DNA of 64,000 nucleotides from Plectrocnemia conspersa (GCA_009617715.1 VTFK01000087.1:620001-684000); one strand, 5' to 3'; shown: positions 48,591 to 59,989, counted from the stretch's first letter. The notes: generated from the sequence alone by a model not told the origin. Made by a program: numbers and translations.

Positions 48591-48830
48591 GCCTTATCTC
48601 GGGACGCAGCAGCCGATTTAATGTACTTAAACATCTCGATTTGTATTAACATACTTGAGCCATACGTAAATACTATAACTGTGTACGTGTTTTTTATTGA
48701 ATGAATCAGAATATCAATCAATTGCATACTCTGTTTTAAAAACTGCTTTAGGGCATTTTTCGGTGTTATCATTATTACACTCACTTTTTAAACGCTTTAA
48801 GAGCTTAAAATCAAGTTACAATTTTTCTAT

Positions 48831-48912
48831 TATTTCGGCTGGATCACTCCAATCATCTTCGGACGAAAACAATTTTTTGTTCGAAGATGGCTGGTGCGAT
48901 CCAGCTGAAATA
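48831..48912 (+). ncRNA. Pre-miRNA-like hairpin candidate
   Basis: The arms 48831-48861 and 48882-48912 pair over 31 positions with only 3 mismatches and 2 G-U pairs; the 20-nt loop can pair further (AACAA/TTGTT). Length, near-complete stem and few bulges match insect microRNA precursors. It is not a microRNA I recognise by seed. A 85-codon open frame (48697-48954) spans it but has no protein motif. Alternative: an old palindromic MITE. The minus strand would fold too. Confidence 0.35.
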
Positions 48913-48959
48913 TCACTATATCAATACGCGAACAATCCGATAACACCTCAATAACATAA

Positions 48960-49690
48960 TACTCGCGAGAGCATATACCAAAACAAAAATTATATACCAG
49001 TTGCCGTAATATTATTTACAGTTAAATAATTCAAAATAATGATTCATAGTTACGTCTACAATAATTTTTGTTTGAGCAATAGCATAGTTTTTGTCCCGTC
49101 AGTTCCACTGTCACTAACCTTTCGCCTTTCAGCAAAACAGTGACAAAATGTATTAATTCAAAGTACAAGTAAACGTCGTATATACTCATTTTGAAAACGC
49201 TTTCGACAAATTAATCATAGGTTTTAGTTAAAAAAATATTCGAACTTCTGTTACTCGGATGATCTAACGCGATTATTTTTAAGTTATTTGAGTTATTTTC
49301 GACAGATTCTATGATAACTATGGCGGTTGATTATCGAAAAAATATGTTCTCAACAATGCAATATACGCCCTTCTACATTATTTTTATTTAATAATGAAAT
49401 AAGTACGACACTCACAAACCATATTGTAATTTGTAATAAGTAATTCTAATATTATTAGAGTTTTTAAATTTAAGTTCTCTACGTTCTAATATATAATAAA
49501 TAAATTAAGCAGCAAAATTTATGCTAGCATTTTTTTCTAGTGAATAATTTGTATAAAATTGCACGTTATTTGAAGTTTTAAAAAAGTCGACACCTACGAC
49601 CACTAAAATTATTTTATAGGTGGCAGGAAATTTATTACATATTCATCAGTGTCAAAAATGGTTTAAAAAACTTTCTGTAATAGTCCTGGA
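48960..49690. other. AT-rich DNA, no supported feature
   Basis: Nothing recognisable. Confidence 0.5.
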
Positions 49691-49699
49691 TGTTACCAA

Positions 49700-50280
49700 A
49701 TTGTCCACCAAATTTAGATTATGGTATCTTGGGTGCATAGATGGAAGCAAATCCTACTCAATCTATCCATAGTCACATTAGGAATATTGGAAAGACTTGG
49801 AGAAAATGTGTATGAGTTCCACGCGAATTATAGCGAAGAATATACCAAGAGCTACTGGATCTTGAAACTTTCACCTTTTCTCGATAATTTGAAAACAAGA
49901 AATAAGAAAAGGATGTTGTATGACAAAAATTGTTGTAGAAGACAGTGATTATACAAAAGGCAAGTAGCAAAATTTTATTGTGATCAGCAGGATAGTTTGC
50001 ATGAGGAAGTAAAAAATGTCATGCACTTATCAACAGAAGTAGCGAAATTGACTCTTGATAAAATCATGGAACTTGTCTGGAAGATTTTATCTCATCTACC
50101 TTATTCTCCAGACCTTGCTCCTTCTAACATTTAATTTGATCGATACATTTCTTAGACTGAAAAAAATGCAAACGATGTGAAAAGAGGGCCATTATAATAT
50201 TTTTAATCAAAGCATCAAAAATGTTATGCTTATAGAGCGGTGGGAGGAAATTGAATCCTTAAGATGAGATTAAGTTTTAA
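49700..50280 (+). pseudogene. mariner-type transposase relic
   Basis: Blocks in shifting frames: SIHSHIRNIGKTWRKCV near 49757-49810 (HTH region, family: IxxHLxxIGKxxKxxxWVPHEL) and VPRELQRRIYQE, a decayed CDEKW region (MLYDKNCCRR), QQDSLHEEVKNVM near 49987, and SHLPYSPDLAPSNI near 50093-50133, the mariner signature PHPPYSPDLAPxD (here the Asp is Asn). At least five frameshifts or stops. Terminal repeats not found. Confidence 0.75.
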
Positions 50281-50284
50281 ATCC

Positions 50285-50630
50285 TAAAATAAAAATAAAC
50301 AGTTAAAGTGATCAAAGAACGAAAAATATTTCGGTATTATGCTGTATTTTATATTTATGTATCTAATTAAATTTATTAAATTTTATGTTTTGCATTTCTG
50401 ATTAATTTTTATTTAATATTTGGGAACATTTACACCGAAGTATCTGCCAAAAAAATTACGCACCGATCTCGATACAAGATCGCCTGATAAACCTCCGGCT
50501 GCCAGCGACAGGTTTTTTCATGTGCTTTCGCAAATTAGCGAAACCTTTTAAACCCAATTGTGCGATATCGCATTTATTGTAATTTATAATGAAAAAAACT
50601 CATCCAATCACAAATAAAAAGTAATTTAAT
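50285..50630. other. Sequence upstream of the candidate exon
   Basis: AT-rich with one GC-balanced patch at 50455-50560 (GATCTCGATACAAGATCGCC; GCTTTCGCAAATTAGCGAAA, a small hairpin). May be intronic. Confidence 0.35.
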
Positions 50631-50638
50631 TTGTACAG

Positions 50639-50866
50639 GAAGGGAGACCGAAACGGATACCTTTGGCTACCGATAAGGTTTTGAACGCAGGTCTTAAAAT
50701 TGTACCTTATATTAAAGAAACAGTCGAAAATTGGCTGTCGGCAGACGCAATCAAAAAGGAGGCATCTCGACGAGGAATTTTTAGCGTTGGAACCCATCCG
50801 GAGGCGGCTAGTGTCACCTTTAAATCGAATGGTATTTTATGGAATATCCTGCAATCGATAATGTAA
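50639..50866 (+). CDS. Candidate 3'-terminal exon of an unidentified gene
   Basis: A consensus acceptor TTTGTACAG ends at 50638. The exon then reads in frame EGRPKRIPLATDKVLNAG, VENWLSADAIKKEASRRG and SVGTHPEAAS to a TAA at 50864-50866. AATAAA follows at 50967-50972, about 100 bp after the stop, a normal 3' UTR length. Codon use is more balanced than in surrounding random frames. The open frame begins at 50630, so a start is not visible and upstream exons are expected on the plus strand. The GRPKR block resembles an AT-hook or basic nuclear signal. No family recognised. Alternative: tail of a transposon or virus-derived open frame. Confidence 0.35.
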   Translation, partial: EGRPKRIPLATDKVLNAGLKIVPYIKETVENWLSADAIKKEASRRGIFSVGTHPEAASVTFKSNGILWNILQSIM

Positions 50867-50972
50867 ATTAAAGGATGTTATGTATAAAAGATGCAGTGGT
50901 AGCGATCTGGGTTAAGTGTATATTTGTTGTGTTATTTTGATGAATTAGGACTCAACTGATTTTTTCAATAAA

Positions 50973-51480
50973 ACTATTATTATTATAAATGGAAGTAAAA
51001 TTGTAACTACCAATGCTATATTATTTATATCTAAAGTATCAGTTATAGTGACAAACGTATTGCAAGAGCAATAAGGAGAAGAGAATCAATAATATTTATT
51101 TTTTATAATCGAGTACAGTATATATATATAAACATTATCTTATTAAATTTAATCTAACTATATATGAAGGTTACTTAAAAACTAAAACAGTTATATATAA
51201 CATTGTAGATAATAAGCAATTTAATTTTTTTTAGATGCAATGAAAGGCTTATCTAAACTCACTTTGAAAAATTAAAAAATATCATTGTAATACACATTAT
51301 TAATAAAAAAATATATCAATTAGCTTTCTCATTCAATCTTAATTTTTTAAAACTATGATTTGGAAAATTTAGTAACTGCACTTACACTATATTTTGTATC
51401 GATACATCGCAATTTCAAAATAATATTTTTTAAATTAATTAATAGCGTAGTTATTAATTTATGACAATAAAAGCTCACAG
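50973..51480. other. AT-rich DNA, no supported feature
   Basis: Nothing recognisable. Confidence 0.5.
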
Positions 51481-51700
51481 ACCGCGATGAGTCAAAATTT
51501 TTTAAGGCCTGAATGACAGTCGGTATACCGACGCCAATTGGACATGACATCAATCACGCGCCGGAATCCCTTTTTCCTGTCTTGTTGATACTAATTGACA
51601 CGAACACGTCGACTCGTTCTATACAATAATAATAATAATAACAACACACTTTCGTTATAAATTCATCGTCGATAAAATTTTGGAGCTTTCCCACGATCAA
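51481..51700. promoter_or_regulatory. Candidate regulatory island with palindrome
   Basis: GTCGGTATACCGAC at 51519-51532 is a perfect 14-bp palindrome, followed by GACATCAATCACGCGCC (Pbx/Exd-like TCAATCA) and CTAATTGACACG. A short (AAT)n tract is at 51628-51642. No coding. Confidence 0.3.
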
Positions 51701-51880
51701 CCGGAGATAGATTCTTCTCAATAAATTTACATATAATAAAATTTATATAATGAGTTTAAGCAATTTTAAGCTAAACATGAAATATAAAGAATAAAATAGA
51801 TTAGCCATTCAAGTTTATTACGTGCGAATCATTTATCTATTTATTTCAGTATATTTATTTACATACTAGACGTTGGTCTA

Positions 51881-52150
51881 AAACTGTTGTTTTATTTTAG
51901 TTTTTGTATGCTTTATATGGAGAAAAATAAACGTATTTTCCAAAAGATATGTCATAAACAAGCCATATTCTTGAAGTGAAAGATATTTTTCATTATGCAA
52001 TTAAAAGCTTACGAAAGTCCAATAAATTTAACTAAATAATTCCTAAAATTACATGTATTATTTTTAAATCTATAAATTGTATCTGCAAGTTTGCAAGAAA
52101 TATGTCTTTGTCAACTAAGAATAAATTAGAAAATATACTAAAATACAGTT
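51881..52150 (+). repeat. Anonymous dispersed repeat R2, copy 2
   Basis: TTTTTGTATGCTTTATATGG at 51901 is nearly identical to 60060-60080. AATTAAAAGCTTACGAAAGTC, AAATTACATGTATTATTTTT, AATCTATAAATTGTATCT and TGCAAGTTTGCAAG match copy 1. Non-coding. Confidence 0.65.
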
Positions 52151-52680
52151 GCTGTTTTTTTATATTTTGTAATCCGCTCTTAAAGTCATGCGATAAAATA
52201 TCAATTAAAGCAGCATGTTTTTGGTGTTATTGTTCCTATTATCAGAGTCACAATTTCAGTTAGATTTCAAATGCCAATGCTGTTTGAAATATGCAATTCA
52301 TAAACTGATTTTCATCTTGAGTTCTTTTATGAGCAGTGATATCCACTAGAAATTTGCAATAAGTCATTTTTAAATTCAAGTGCAAGTTTTTCTTTTGATA
52401 AAACTGGTCAACATAATTTTTGTCCTTTTAAAATAAATAGTTGATTCCGATAGGAAATTTTGCGCTAATTTCAGAAAAGTCAAAAAAATATTTCTAGCAC
52501 ATCATGGGATTTTCATTTTTATAAAATATTTGTAACTTATTTTTTTCGGGAAGCAACACTGATTCTGAAATTTTTATGGCAATACTTGAATCAAGTTTAA
52601 GTTTGACAGTTACCGCTATCACTTTAACTGAGCACGTGTTTTGATGAGTTTTTGTGAGTAAATAGTAGGAAAAAAATGTA
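52151..52680. other. AT-rich DNA before the unclassified element
   Basis: May include untranslated sequence of the following element. No frame with motifs. Confidence 0.4.
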
Positions 52681-52882
52681 AAAAATTTCTCGAAAGTGCA
52701 AAAACAGTGCTGATTATTTTTGTTATACATGTGGTGAGTATACACCGGCTTTTCAAAGAAAATAATGATGGTTTTAGAGAAAAAGGCGTATGAACTTTAC
52801 TTCACGTGTCAAGGGGCGACCAGGACGAGTCATGGGTTTGCACATGAGCTGTAACTACGTAGCTACGAGCCGAAGGATCACA

Positions 52883-53151
52883 TCAATGATTGCTACTTCT
52901 GCATGACAAGCGTATCGGGGTGTTCAAAGAAAAATAAGAAGCTCGAATCAGCCATGCGGCCTGTCTATCATAACGAATCTCTACCTATACCTAAACCTCC
53001 AGAAAATATACAATTAAAGGGTAGAAGGGTAAATATTCATCAGAAGTTTCTCATGGAGGCGTCTACGTCTATCGAGTCTCACTTCTTAAATCAAAGGACA
53101 GTCCGTCCAAGATATGAACGCTCATTGTCACAGATTGCTGAGAAAATATAA
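52883..53151 (+). pseudogene. N-terminal Cys-rich module of the unclassified element
   Basis: The longest intact part, open from about 52883 to the stop at 53151. Contains DCYFCM, a KK-rich stretch, LPIPKPPENI and a tail ending SLSQIAEKI, where the MITE interrupts. In the family as I recall it, this region precedes a long conserved body, so the open frame is only a fragment and not an independent gene. Confidence 0.5.
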
Positions 53152-53457
53152 TAGGGTGACCATGTAAAATTACAAGTGTAATTCATTTTTACTTTTTTTT
53201 AAATTTAATTTGTTGAGGAAAGTGTAAAATATCACTTTCATACTTATTTTGTTTATTTATATACATATTTAACTCAAAAACATGAGAGAAATTTTAGTAT
53301 CACTCTACAGGTTGAATATTTGTGCAATATATTATTTTTAAAAATACCAATAGGATATATCAGGAATTGTTTTATTGATTACAAAATACCACAACATGAC
53401 AATAATTTATAATAAAAATATAACACATTATAATTTTTACAACGTATGGTCACCCTA
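53152..53457. mobile_element. MITE with TAGGGTGACCAT terminal inverted repeats
   Basis: TAGGGTGACCAT at 53152 and ATGGTCACCCTA ending at 53457 are perfect 12-bp inverted repeats, extended by TG/ACGTTGTAAAAA-type similarity. 306 bp, no coding. It separates two parts of the unclassified element, so it inserted later. No clear target duplication (AAATATAA versus CCCTTAAA). Superfamily uncertain; hAT-like ends of this type are known. Confidence 0.7.
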
Positions 53458-54610
53458 CCCTTAAAACAGCCTTGATTTAGTATTGGTAACGTTCTCCTAT
53501 CGGTGTTAACAAATTCGCAGAAAACTATGTATGTATGCATGCATGCGTACACGCGCCCTTATTTCCAACAAAACGATGATGAGCGCTAACATCTTGTATG
53601 GATTATAAACTTAATGATCTGATACGTGGTTTAAATTTGTCAAAGCTGCAATCAGAAATGTTACTTTCGCGCTTGCAAGAAGTCGAGACACTGAAAGTCT
53701 GTTGTCAGATCTTGGCTTGCAACATAACAGTACAGAGTGGAGACCTTTCATTGACTCTTCGAATGTGAGATTGGAAGCTGTTCATCCATACCCCCTGGCC
53801 ATGCTGCAAATATGAAAGAGACGTATTGTACGACAATATGTAGTTGCTATTGACAAAAATTGAGTATGAAAAATACGGATGGAAAATATGTAGCGACCTG
53901 GAAGTAATAGGGCTATTACTCAGTATGAAAACGGGATACACGAAGTATTGTTAATTTCTGTGTGAGTGGGATAGTAGGGGCAGAAAAATCATTACAACAG
54001 AAAGGAGTGGCCTGTCAGAGAGCACATTATCTCTGGCGCAAAGAATGTTTATCATTTCCCTGTATGTAAATCTAAAGATATCCTTCTTCCACCCATAAAT
54101 ATTAAGTTGGGCTGAAAGAATAACTTTATCGAATGTTTGTTTAAAGATAAAGATGGGATAAAGTACTCGAAGAAAAAGTTTCCCCGGATCAGCAATGCAA
54201 AAATAAAAAAAGGAATCTTTGTGGGACCACAAATAAGTGGTTTTAACTGATTTGGATTTCAATTCAATATTGGGTCAGTCTTCAGGAACGTAGTAAAAAA
54301 TTACTTTAAAACCATACAAACGAAGACTATATCAGATTTTTGCCCGAAATGCTCACATCCTACAAAGATATAAGATGTAATATGTATTTTAAAATCTACT
54401 TTCTACACTCTCATCTCGATTTTTTCTCACCCGAAAATTAGGATGATGTCAGCGACGAGCACAGATAGCGCTCTCATCAGGATATTGCGGCTATGGAAAA
54501 GCGGTACCAATGAAAATTGACCCCATCTATGCTAGCTGACTATTGCTGGATGTTGCAGAGAGACTCTAAAGATATGTACAAGCGCAAATCAGCAGCAAAA
54601 CGGATAAAAT

Positions 54611-55181
54611 TAAGTTAATTTGTATAGTTTTATCATCGAGTACTTGCCATACTACGAAAAAATTATGTTATGAAACTTTGTAAAATAAACAAAAACCTGA
54701 CCCTTAGCTCAATTTTTTTTCATTTCCTACATAAGCATACTGAATAATTTCCGAAAAATGCATTTTAATTAAAGTGGTAACACATTCGTCAAAATTTGTC
54801 AATTAGTGTAAATATTACTAAGTACTCTGTGTGTTCATAGATATTTTCCAGAGGAGTCAGAAACATAAAACTAATAGTGATCTAATCCTTTTGATTTACA
54901 TTCAATTTATTTATGTAAAATGCAGTAATACTTTATGTAATAGGAATTATCAATATTATCAGAAGTCCTGATATTTGTCCAACTTTCTTCGGTGACAAGT
55001 CAAAGTATTTCCTCATATTTATTAAAAAATAAATATATTTATCTAATTTAAAATCGACTTCTAATGGACACTATTATATTTAAGAAACTGTTGATTAAAA
55101 CGACGCTTCAAAGACTAACAGCTATATTCGAACACAAATGCTCACGCTAGAAAAACGACAACAAATGACATATGTAGTGGG
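54611..55181. other. AT-rich DNA, no supported gene
   Basis: May hold the 3' end of the preceding element. Nothing recognisable. Confidence 0.45.
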
Positions 55182-55189
55182 ACTGCAAG

Positions 55190-56305
55190 TAGAGTCTCCA
55201 ATTCGAGTAATCGAGTACTCGATACTCGAGTATACTTGTCTATTTTTCAAGTACTTGATAATCGAGTATTTTGAAAATTACTCGATTAATACTCGAAATT
55301 AAAAAATTTTGAAATATTTCAGAAACAAAAATAATTTTAACTCGGTCCGGTAAAGGTTAACGTCTTGCTTTTATTTAGCGTTTATGCCCGAAGTCCCGAG
55401 TTAGAGCGGTTACTATCAGGTATAATTTTTTCATAGTTCCATAGTTGCATAGTTCCGGTCGTCAGCTATGTTAGTGGGTACGACGGAGAAATTTCTTTTG
55501 TGTTTTCTGTTCGACAGTCCCGACTTATCTAATTTATGGCAATGAACAATATGAAATATCAAAAAAAAAATTTTAGGTTTTATGACTATGTAGTTGTAGC
55601 GTAAAGTGTTGTAAATTGTTTATACTGATCCCTCAGCTAAAAATATAAATCAAAACAATTGTGTGTTTTAAAGGCATTTAAAGTAAAGTCAGTTCTTTGC
55701 GAACCGTTTAGCTCTAGAGTGAAAGGGATTCACCCAAATACATCTTCGAAGGATATAGATTTAAATTCTTCGCATTAATCAGAAGGAGTAGAATATTGTA
55801 TATTGTTAAGAAAAAAAATCTATTCAAGAAGAATTACAAAATGCTATTTTGTCAATAGTTGAAGGAAATAAGAGAAAAGCAGAGAAGGGAATGAAAGAAG
55901 AGAACATAAAAAGAGAGTTCACAAAATGTTATATCTATAAAAAGCGAACAGATATAAATTAGAAGCCTTATCCAACGCGTTAATGACAATAAGACCAACA
56001 TCAACAGCAACGGAAAGGGTTTTTTCCATAACGGGAATAATAAAACCAAAGGTTAGCAGTAATATTAAATTCGAGACACTTTTTTTGCATTATTGTTTTT
56101 TTAAAAGTATGTTCGTGAAGTTAAAATAATTGTAAAAAATTAACATACTAAGTATTTTATTAATTTATTTATATGTGCACGAATTTGAATAATAGCTATT
56201 TTGGTACATTTGGTAAATACTCGAAAGTACTCGAGTACTCGAGTATTTTAAAATTTTAATATTCGATACTCGAGTAGTTGATGGTTCGAGTAATTGGAGA
56301 CTTTA
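55190..56305 (+). mobile_element. hAT transposon with TCGAG-rich subterminal repeats and 8-bp target duplication
   Basis: The perfect direct repeat ACTGCAAG flanks the element (55182-55189 and 56306-56313). Ends TAGAGTCTCCAATT and the inverse AATTGGAGACTTTA are inverted repeats. Inside both ends lie clusters of overlapping palindromes (TCGAGTACTCGA, ACTCGAGTAC): 55200-55300 and 56218-56295. The internal region holds a truncated transposase. Length 1116 bp indicates an internally deleted copy. The preserved target duplication suggests a younger insertion than most elements here. Confidence 0.9.
55640..56070 (+). pseudogene. hAT transposase C-terminal remnant
   Basis: LEALSNALMTIRPTSTATER then VFSITGIIKPKV near 55960-56055 match the hAT dimerisation region (L..LLxIxPTSxxSERVFSxxGxxxxKxRxxL). 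The downstream part reads SSNIKFETLFALLFF after a frameshift in the run of T. Upstream, EGNKRKAEKGMKEENIKREF is charged linker sequence. The catalytic core is deleted. Ends coincide with the subterminal repeat clusters. Confidence 0.75.
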
Positions 56306-56314
56306 ACTGCAAGT

Positions 56315-56600
56315 ATGCAAATAACTTTCCAGTAATGCCAGTAAAATTAACAACAAAATCATCGATAATCATGATCGAGTTTAAGCATAATTGAGCTGTC
56401 TTTACATAAAACACATGAATTTCGCTTGGGTCTAATAATATGCCCAGGTACTGTATAAACTAGAAGCTTTTTGCTAACACACGTTTTCTGAAAGTCAATT
56501 GCTCTTTTACTAAGTGTTGACATTCCAAGAAGAATTTGAAGACGATTCTGTAAAATCTATACTTAGTCAATCCCTTTTCTTATTTAACTCGAACAGTTAA
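56315..56600. other. Mixed DNA, no supported feature
   Basis: Nothing recognisable. Confidence 0.45.
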
Positions 56601-56960
56601 AAAGCTACAAAATAATAAGACAAACACGACGAGCGAGAGAAGGAAAGAAATAAACGAGCGGAGAGACGGGCGTGGAGCAGCTCGTTTTTATTTTTGCTAA
56701 ATTGCTTTTGCGCCTACCCACCACACGCCGGCAACGGATACAATGGAAACGAAACGTCAATCGCGAACGAGCTAAAATAAATGGCCATTGTTGGGCAATA
56801 TCTTCGATCTCGAGCCGGTGGCGCCAATCGTGTGACACCTTGCGACAGTTTTATACCTTATATACCTACGTACATATACCTATACACTAACGACAGTAAC
56901 TCGACGCCGCTAGTGTTTGTTGATTGCTCGACATCGGGGTAGTTGCCCGTTAGGTAGGTT
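56600..56960. promoter_or_regulatory. GC-rich candidate regulatory island
   Basis: GC-rich island with GAGAG repeats (CGAGCGAGAGAAGGAAAG; GAGCGGAGAGACGGGCG; GAF-like), AATGGCCATTGTTGGGC (SOX-like) near 56780 and GATCTCGAGCCGGTGGCGCC. Frames on both strands mirror each other without motifs. Could be a promoter-type island. Confidence 0.35.
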
Positions 56961-57430
56961 AAATAAATAATCGTAATGAGACCATACAAAAATGGGAACT
57001 GGAAGCTAAAGATAGCATTTTGTCATAATTTTTGTAATTACAGCAATTTTTTTTTATAAATAGGGATTATAAGTGCTGAATAAATTATGATAACGAGCCT
57101 AAACTATGACACCAGATAATTTTACAATATATTTTTAACCATTCAGGTTTTTAAATATATCTAATAACTATGTATATAAGCGTATATTTAGTGATCGCCA
57201 AATAATTTAAATATATGAACATAAATCATTAAATATAATGAAAAATAAAAAAAATAAAAAAAGTCTGATTAAATGACACATAATTAAACACGTTGCTAAA
57301 ACTTGTATTCATTACTTAACAAATATCTTTAACATCTACTTATATTTTGGCTATTTCCAAACCATTTTGAAAACATCATATTCGAAAAAATAATCAATAT
57401 GCAAATAAAAGAATCATTGGGGAATAAAAT
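56961..57430. other. AT-rich DNA, no supported feature
   Basis: Nothing recognisable. Confidence 0.5.
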
Positions 57431-57439
57431 TATCAACAA

Positions 57440-58050
57440 ATGGTTCAACTTCCGAAATATTAACTTAATAGATTGACAGAGCATATATGGGCTAACTTTA
57501 ATATGAAAAAGAGTACGGACTTTTGAATGTTAGATATAGAAAAAGCTTTTGACATGATATGGCATAAAAAGGCCCCGACTATGCTTAACTATACCTAAGA
57601 AGTAGAAGCTGTGTTGAATCACTTTCTTTTTTTATAATGTCATGTCCGATTCCAGAACTTGGCTAACACTTACACTGGTTGTTATCGAGAGATTAGTACC
57701 TACAGTAGTTTTTCCTTGCCTTCTGTACTGCAGTTTCACAGCAGAGTAACGCAAGCAGCGCCAAAGGGCTCGGTCTTTTCTGAGGTCCAAGGGCCAAGAC
57801 TGCGACTGAAGCAGCATATACACCCCCGCAGACCTGTGGGGTGGTACTGTTACTAGGATGATACGCAGTGCAAATCAATGCAGGCCAGCCACGAGAGCAC
57901 GTCTCTTTGAGCGCTCGGAAAAAATACTAATGCTACTCTAATAACGTACTTAGTACAACGAAGAGTGGGGAACCCGATTACCCGACCGGCAAAAGCTGGG
58001 TGCCCACCCATAAGGGTTGGAATAGTAACGGAAGAGTGCACAAAATAGAT
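57440..58050 (+). pseudogene. LINE family C reverse transcriptase relic (Jockey type)
   Basis: RLTEHIWANFNMKKSTDF near 57470-57525, then MLDIEKAFDMIWHKKAP near 57530-57580 (motif A, catalytic Asp, family: LLDVEKAFDTVWHxGL), then RVTQAAPKGSVFS near 57745-57783 (family: GVPQGSVLSP). A decayed ADDT motif as DDT near 57860 is followed by MQASHEST. The frame breaks before and after each block. Distinct from families A and B in sequence and higher GC. 3' part to about 58050 unassigned. Confidence 0.65.
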
Positions 58051-59250
58051 TACACGTAGTTATACCTCACTTAATTAAAAAATATGTATTTATCTTAAAG
58101 AATAATTTACAAAAATATTTTGAAAACTAAATGAATATTTCGAGAAGTGTAAAATTAAAAACCACCAGAAAAAAACAAAATCATATATAATTACGAAACG
58201 TAAACAAACTTTGCCATTGCTTCTTCAAATTAGATTGGGCAATAATATAGAATTTAAATTCAGCGTTTACAGCTGAAATCCAAGGTTAAATTTATTTAAA
58301 ATATTTTGCAACTTTGCTCCAAACGGCTTGCCGCCACAGTAGCTGCATAGTAGACCGATATTTAATAGAAAGTGTTGGTTTAACACAAAAAATAAATACC
58401 TTATATACAAATAATTAATCAGACCCGTCTTAATATATGTCTGTCTATATTTCAGAATTGCAAATCATTCTACATTAGGATATAAAAATAATATTTAACA
58501 CACCTTTCTATACTAATCTTAAAAACTTTATAATAGACTTAAGATACTTAAAATACATTGTCATATTATTATTATAAAATACTATAAAATTATTTCGATA
58601 AGCATACTATCTATTTAAGCTCGTATATCAAAGACTATATTAATAGAAACCCTAAATTTACATATATATAAGCACAAAATATATTGTTTTAGAGTATAAA
58701 ATGAGACCTAGATTAAATAAACATATTTTAGAACTATGCATTAAAGAGCTTGCCGCCATTTCGACCTTAAAACCGGTTTTTAATTATATATTTATTTTTA
58801 TAAATTTTAAAATATCCAAAATGAATCTATTAAAATAAAATATATAAGACATTTTCATCTAAAAATACTATAAAAATATTTAGCATATTTATAATATTCC
58901 ACTAATCTCATGTATCAATTTTAGCTTAGAAATTATATTTTCCAGTAATAAATAATGAGTGGTAATCTCTTTATCTATAAATATACAATCAATACAACAT
59001 GCAAATGTTAATTAACAATTGCTAAGAAATTACAAATTAATTAAATAAAATTATTCATTAAAGCAAAGTAACTGTTGGTATTATTTATTAATTTAATATA
59101 AAATATATATTTTGATACCTCTATAGTTTTAGCTATAAAGTTTGTTTGAGGACTGATCTGCTTTACTTACAACGTAGTATAGTACAATAATAGCGTATTA
59201 ATCAGACTGGCAGATTCTATAAAGAAAAGGAGAATTGTATAGATATATGT
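58051..59250. other. AT-rich DNA, no supported feature
   Basis: Nothing recognisable. Confidence 0.5.
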
Positions 59251-59560
59251 TGAAAAATGGCGTTGTGTGTGTTTCGCAGCGCAGAAACGAATGCTTAGGT
59301 ATTCGATGTCACAAAAGTACTAGTACGAACAAGGTACCCCCGGAGTCCCGGTCCGTGACTGGTCTCGGGTATGTATGGGGACATAAGTAATTTACGACCA
59401 GGGAGGGTACCAAGGAGGTGTTTATGTCATTAACGTCTCCCCTCAATTAATATTCCGCTCAGGGAGATTTTCGTTTTGCTTCGGATTTAGTAGAGAGGAC
59501 AAGAGGCACCGGTCAATTCGCCGCTGAAATTAAAGCAATTTACAACTAAATTTATAATTA
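59251..59560. promoter_or_regulatory. GC-balanced candidate regulatory island
   Basis: GC-richer block (GGTACCCCCGGAGTCCCGGT near 59332-59351, TTTATGTCATTAACGTC near 59423, CAATTAATATTCCGC). No frames with motifs. Confidence 0.3.
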
Positions 59561-59988
59561 GTAAAAGAAAGAGAAAAGCTAATTATATATCTCAACTAAT
59601 ACTAAAATATGTAGACTTATCTAAAAATTAAAAATCAAAGTGGTAAATTACATATTTGCAATGCTACCTCTTACACAATTAAATATATCACTGAAATTTA
59701 TATTATACTAATCATATATACATATAATATATTTCTATATAATAAAAATTAAAACAATCTAAACTAGCATTTAAGCATATTAAAAAAGGTATATAGAAAG
59801 GTATAGTCCAACGTATTATATCTTCAAGGCTGCCTTTCCCGACAAAAAATTGTCGAGGTAAGCATATAAAATTTATTATTTATTTTCTATAGTAATACCA
59901 ATAGGTCGATTACAACTTTTTACAAATAAAAACAATAGCATATTATTCTTACTTTGACTACTGAAGCTATTTTTTCGATATAAGTGCA
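59561..59988. other. AT-rich DNA, no supported feature
   Basis: Nothing recognisable. Confidence 0.5.
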
Positions 59989-59989
59989 A

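Larger units (their letters stand above)
52686..54610 (+). mobile_element. Unclassified repeat-protein element, broken and split by a MITE
   Basis: Collinear blocks on the plus strand: SRKCKNSADYFCYTCGEYTP (52690-52750, Cys pair), KKAYELYF, CHINDCYFC-type INDCYFCMTSVSGCSKKNKKL (52883-52945), AMRPVYHNESLPIPKPPENI (52951-53010). After the inserted MITE come DLIRGLNLSKLQSEMLLSRL (53618), IEYEKYGWKICSDLEVIGLL (53860-53915), TGYTKYC-FLCEWDSRGRK (53935-53985), then SDEHR-RSHQDIAAMEKRYQ (54449-54510) and PSMLADYCW (54523). I recall this as a widespread, high-copy insect protein of unknown function with Cys-rich N-terminal modules. Frame breaks throughout. Confidence 0.6.
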
